Virus record (IMG/VR): IMGVR_UViG_3300030333_005778
Location: 1-25,962 of that record
Length of the DNA: 25,962 bases
Reading direction: 5' to 3' (one strand)
Source of the DNA: a virus
Part shown: positions 23,885 through 25,962 of the stretch, in pieces
Numbering within the stretch: position 1 is the first letter of the stretch
Layout of the letters: each line of letters starts with the position of its first letter
The notes under the pieces: model-generated
Told to the model about the DNA's origin: nothing
Database searches by the model: none
The model's input: the letters and a program-made list of their open reading frames with translations, nothing else
Made by a program: the position numbers and the translations under genes

Positions 23885-25072
23885 TTGTTATTCCAAGCTC
23901 TAGATGAAAAAGAAAAATGCATCGGAATATGCATCAACGGACAAATTCACAAAAACCTACCAGAAGATATAAGTCGAACTTGGAAATATTCCACATTTCT
24001 TAAAAATTATAATGTTGAATACGCAAATATCCTTTGCGAAGGCAAGTCCTTGGGAGAAGTCTGCCCTGATGAACTTAAGGGTGATTACGACCGTATCTGG
24101 TCAAAACTTAAGGCATTTTACAAATCTTTTGCTATAGCAAAGATCTCAATGCAGGATCATTGTTTTTTCGATCTTGTACCCGAGGGCTTTTTAAAAGAAT
24201 TTTGTATGCTTAAAGATAAAATCACTCAACATGTTTTTGATAAATATGAGCGCCCCTCCAATTATACCAATATGGTGGAGATCACAAAACTAGTCACAGA
24301 AATTAAACACCAAAAGTTAAACATAGACTTATCAGTCCTCAACAATGATCTCGCTGATCATCGAACCAAAGAGTTTTATAAGAAAATTCATAGAATAGAG
24401 CCCTATATCAAATACAACCCCTTCGGAACAAAGACGGGAAGATTGACTACCAATAAGAATTCATTCCCAATATTGACAATGGATAAGAAATTTAGAAAGG
24501 TTATCAAGCCAACCAACGATTGGTTTGTTGAGTTTGATTATAACGCAGCAGAACTGAGGGTTCTCTTAGGGTTGCTCGGAGAAAAACAGCCCCCAATAGA
24601 CTTACACCAATACAATTCTCTTGAACTATTTGGTGGAAATATAAGCAGAGACGAAGCCAAGAAGCGTATTTTTTCTTGGCTATACAATCCAAATGCCAAA
24701 GACGAAACTCTCTCTAAGCTTTATGATAGGGAAGCTATAAAAAAAGAATATTGGGATGGTACATCGGTAAAGACTACATATCACCGAAATATTTTATCGG
24801 ACGAGTATCATGCTCTCAACTACATAATTCAAAGCACTTGCAGCGATTTGATTCTTGATAAAGCTATCATAATATCGGAGATGCTTGCGGGAAAGAAAAC
24901 AAAAATTGCATTTGTAATTCACGATAGTATTGTGCTAGACTATGCCAATGAGGATGGCACGTTTGTCAACGATGTATATTGGGAATTTATGGATACGCCG
25001 TTTGGAAGATTTAAAACTAACGTTGCTGGTGGAAGAAACTTTGGGGAAATGAAGGACTTATGGATATATTAA
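23885..25072 (+). CDS. Family A DNA polymerase catalytic domain without exonuclease
   Basis: A 395-residue protein starting at TTG, with AAGG 6 bases before; the first in-frame ATG is near residue 89 and would remove much of the N-terminal region. Family A residues, E. coli Pol I equivalents in brackets: TGRLTTN with Arg186 (R668), motif A DYNAAELR with Asp218 and Glu223 (D705, E710), motif B R255-x3-K259-x3-F263-x3-Y267 (R754/K758/F762/Y766), N312-x3-Q316 (N845/Q849), motif C IHDS with Asp347 (D882). The Glu after the motif C Asp is Ser. Motif A to C spans 129 residues, against 177 in Pol I, so fingers/palm insertions are reduced. I see no 3'-5' or 5'-3' exonuclease motifs. It lies in the same run as baseplate genes and overlaps the next gene by 13 bases. 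Confidence 0.85.
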   Translation: MLFQALDEKEKCIGICINGQIHKNLPEDISRTWKYSTFLKNYNVEYANILCEGKSLGEVCPDELKGDYDRIWSKLKAFYKSFAIAKISMQDHCFFDLVPEGFLKEFCMLKDKITQHVFDKYERPSNYTNMVEITKLVTEIKHQKLNIDLSVLNNDLADHRTKEFYKKIHRIEPYIKYNPFGTKTGRLTTNKNSFPILTMDKKFRKVIKPTNDWFVEFDYNAAELRVLLGLLGEKQPPIDLHQYNSLELFGGNISRDEAKKRIFSWLYNPNAKDETLSKLYDREAIKKEYWDGTSVKTTYHRNILSDEYHALNYIIQSTCSDLILDKAIIISEMLAGKKTKIAFVIHDSIVLDYANEDGTFVNDVYWEFMDTPFGRFKTNVAGGRNFGEMKDLWIY

Positions 25073-25899
25073 TAGGGCTTGGCTCTGTTGGACACAAGCT
25101 AGCAAAAGCGTTTACAAAGCATCCGCAGTACAGGGTAATTACAATAGATCACGAGGAGGGCTCAACTATACGCATTCCGAAGCAAGATCATCCCGAAAAG
25201 TACGAAGAAAATTTTCCAGACATTAGTGCTTCGCTGAAAGATATTAGTGGCGACGTTTTGTTTGTTGTTTCTGGGGCAAGCATTATTTCTGGCGCATCAT
25301 TGTGTATTCTAGAAAAAATACATAATTTCTGCGATATCAGCATTTTGTATATACACCCGGACGTTGAAACGCTTTCAGAAACCAGACGTTTGCAAGCAAA
25401 TTTGGTCTTCGGAGCACTCCAGCATTATGCAAGATCTGGTGTTTTCAAGCAGTTTTATGCGATTGATAATCAGCAGGTGGACAAAATCTTAGGGGGAGCG
25501 CCAATAATGGGATATTACGATAGTTTAAACGAGGTTATTGTCGCAACCATCCATATGATAAATGTGTTTAGCCACACCGAGCCAGTGGTGGGAACCCTAT
25601 CCGACCCAAAGGAAACCTGCCGCATTTCAACTTTCGGCATATTAAATCCAGAAACAGGCGAAGAGAGCCCGTTTTTTTCTCTTGACAATGTAAAAGAAAA
25701 GCGCTATTATTACGCCATTCCTGAAACGGAATTAAAAACTGATAAGACTTTGATGAACAAGATTATGTCACAGGTAAAAGATACGCCACAAGAAAAAGAT
25801 ACAAAAGTATCTTATGGTGTTTTTTCTACACAATACTCAGACAAATATGCTTATTTCATTTCGAGCACATCAGAAATACAAAATGAAAAAAGTTCTTGA
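25060..25899 (+). CDS. Putative FtsZ/tubulin-like protein, nucleotide loop degenerate
   Basis: A 279-residue protein overlapping the polymerase end by 13 bases. Its layout parallels FtsZ/tubulin: a first strand and loop IGLGSVGH (about 5-12, loop T1); GDVLFVVSGASIISGASLCI (about 64-83), placed like FtsZ DMVFIAAGMGGGTGTGAA (T4); a strand with Pro in YIHPDVE (T5) then ETRRLQANLVFGALQHYA; YAIDNQQV with Asn137 (T6 Asn); then NVFSHTEPVVGTLSDPKET (T7 region, Asp182). The end, VSYGVFSTQYSDKYAYFISS, resembles the second FtsZ domain. T4-T6-T7 spacing is close to FtsZ. The GGGTG(S/T)G loop is lost, so GTP binding is doubtful. An ordinary Rossmann NAD-binding protein (GxGxxG at 6-11) is the main alternative. 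Confidence 0.4.
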   Translation: MDILIGLGSVGHKLAKAFTKHPQYRVITIDHEEGSTIRIPKQDHPEKYEENFPDISASLKDISGDVLFVVSGASIISGASLCILEKIHNFCDISILYIHPDVETLSETRRLQANLVFGALQHYARSGVFKQFYAIDNQQVDKILGGAPIMGYYDSLNEVIVATIHMINVFSHTEPVVGTLSDPKETCRISTFGILNPETGEESPFFSLDNVKEKRYYYAIPETELKTDKTLMNKIMSQVKDTPQEKDTKVSYGVFSTQYSDKYAYFISSTSEIQNEKSS

Positions 25900-25924
25900 C
25901 TTTTATTTTTAGATAACTTATAGT
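25896..25924 (+). promoter_or_regulatory. Sigma70-like promoter for the next gene
   Basis: TTGACT (25896-25901), a 17-base spacer and TATAGT (25919-25924) differ from consensus at one base each. The -35 overlaps the stop codon of the tubulin-like gene. The start would be near 25931, 22 bases before the ATG at 25953. It probably marks a change from virion genes to a host-polymerase-driven gene. Confidence 0.75.
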
Positions 25925-25941
25925 GTGTGTATAACTTATAG
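25913..25941 (+). repeat. Direct repeat of ATAACTTATAG around the promoter start
   Basis: ATAACTTATAG occurs at 25913-25923 and 25931-25941, an 18-bp period. The first copy includes most of the -10 and the second covers the expected start of transcription. This layout fits a repressor or activator site, though a chance duplication in AT-rich DNA is possible. Confidence 0.5.
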
Positions 25942-25952
25942 AAGGAGAAAAA

Positions 25953-25962
25953 ATGGGTATCA
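25953..25962 (+). CDS. Start of a gene cut by the window edge
   Basis: ATGGGTATC follows AAGGAG (25942-25947) by 5 bases and a good sigma70-like promoter. Only three codons (Met-Gly-Ile) are visible, so nothing can be said about its product. Confidence 0.6.

Noticed and set aside
1-25962. tRNA genes, CRISPR arrays, insertion sequences, integrase or attachment sites
   Set aside because: No cloverleaf-like sequence, spaced short repeats, transposase motifs or integrase were seen on reading. A short or divergent tRNA could still be missed by eye; tRNAscan-SE would settle this.

Overview
This window is part of the virion-structure region of a contractile-tailed bacteriophage (Caudoviricetes, myovirus) with a T4-like head and tail plan. 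All 22 protein genes recognised (two cut by the window edges), plus one probable frameshift extension, lie on the + strand. They are tightly packed, usually have AGGAG-type ribosome binding sites, and are separated into blocks by intrinsic terminators. The visibly AT-rich sequence, Shine-Dalgarno starts, two good sigma70-like promoters and a phage copy of ribosomal protein bS21 suggest a Gram-negative, probably aquatic or marine host. The host cannot be named from the sequence. I see no tRNA, CRISPR array, transposon or integrase.

Layout: (1) 1-1745, end of the head-maturation protease (gp21 type), an unknown charged protein, bS21 and a small probable virion protein, closed by a terminator. 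(2) 1791-4390, a long repeat-rich fibre-like protein ending in an intramolecular chaperone (Peptidase_S74) domain, then a small orphan gene bracketed by two hairpins. (3) 4463-7380, scaffold (gp22 type) and major capsid protein (gp23 type), then a strong terminator. (4) 7449-13934, neck/connector proteins, tail terminator (gp15 type), a very large tail sheath (gp18 type) and tail tube (gp19 type). (5) 14000-15081, from its own sigma70-like promoter, a zinc-ribbon gp26-like baseplate/tail-chaperone protein whose reading appears to continue by a +1 (or -2) frameshift into a second conserved frame. (6) 15117-23874, a small conserved protein, tape measure, tube-cap or baseplate protein, gp53/LysM-like wedge protein, large hub-like protein and a 494-residue structural-type protein with three HxH motifs. 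(7) 23885-25899, two genes out of place in a virion block: a family A DNA polymerase catalytic domain lacking a recognisable exonuclease, overlapping a compact protein whose layout resembles the FtsZ/tubulin fold. A canonical sigma70-like promoter with an 18-bp-spaced direct repeat then starts the next gene at the right edge.

The protease, scaffold and capsid protein would build and mature the head; the gp14/gp15-like proteins join head to tail; sheath, tube, tape measure, chaperone pair and baseplate proteins form the contractile tail. bS21 probably acts on host ribosomes late in infection. Five to six copies of an ACTATTTAYWA motif occur in inter-block gaps and may be the phage's late transcription signal. 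The best candidates for something new are the FtsZ/tubulin-like gene coupled to the exonuclease-less polymerase, the recoding site in the gp26-like gene, and the shared intergenic motif.
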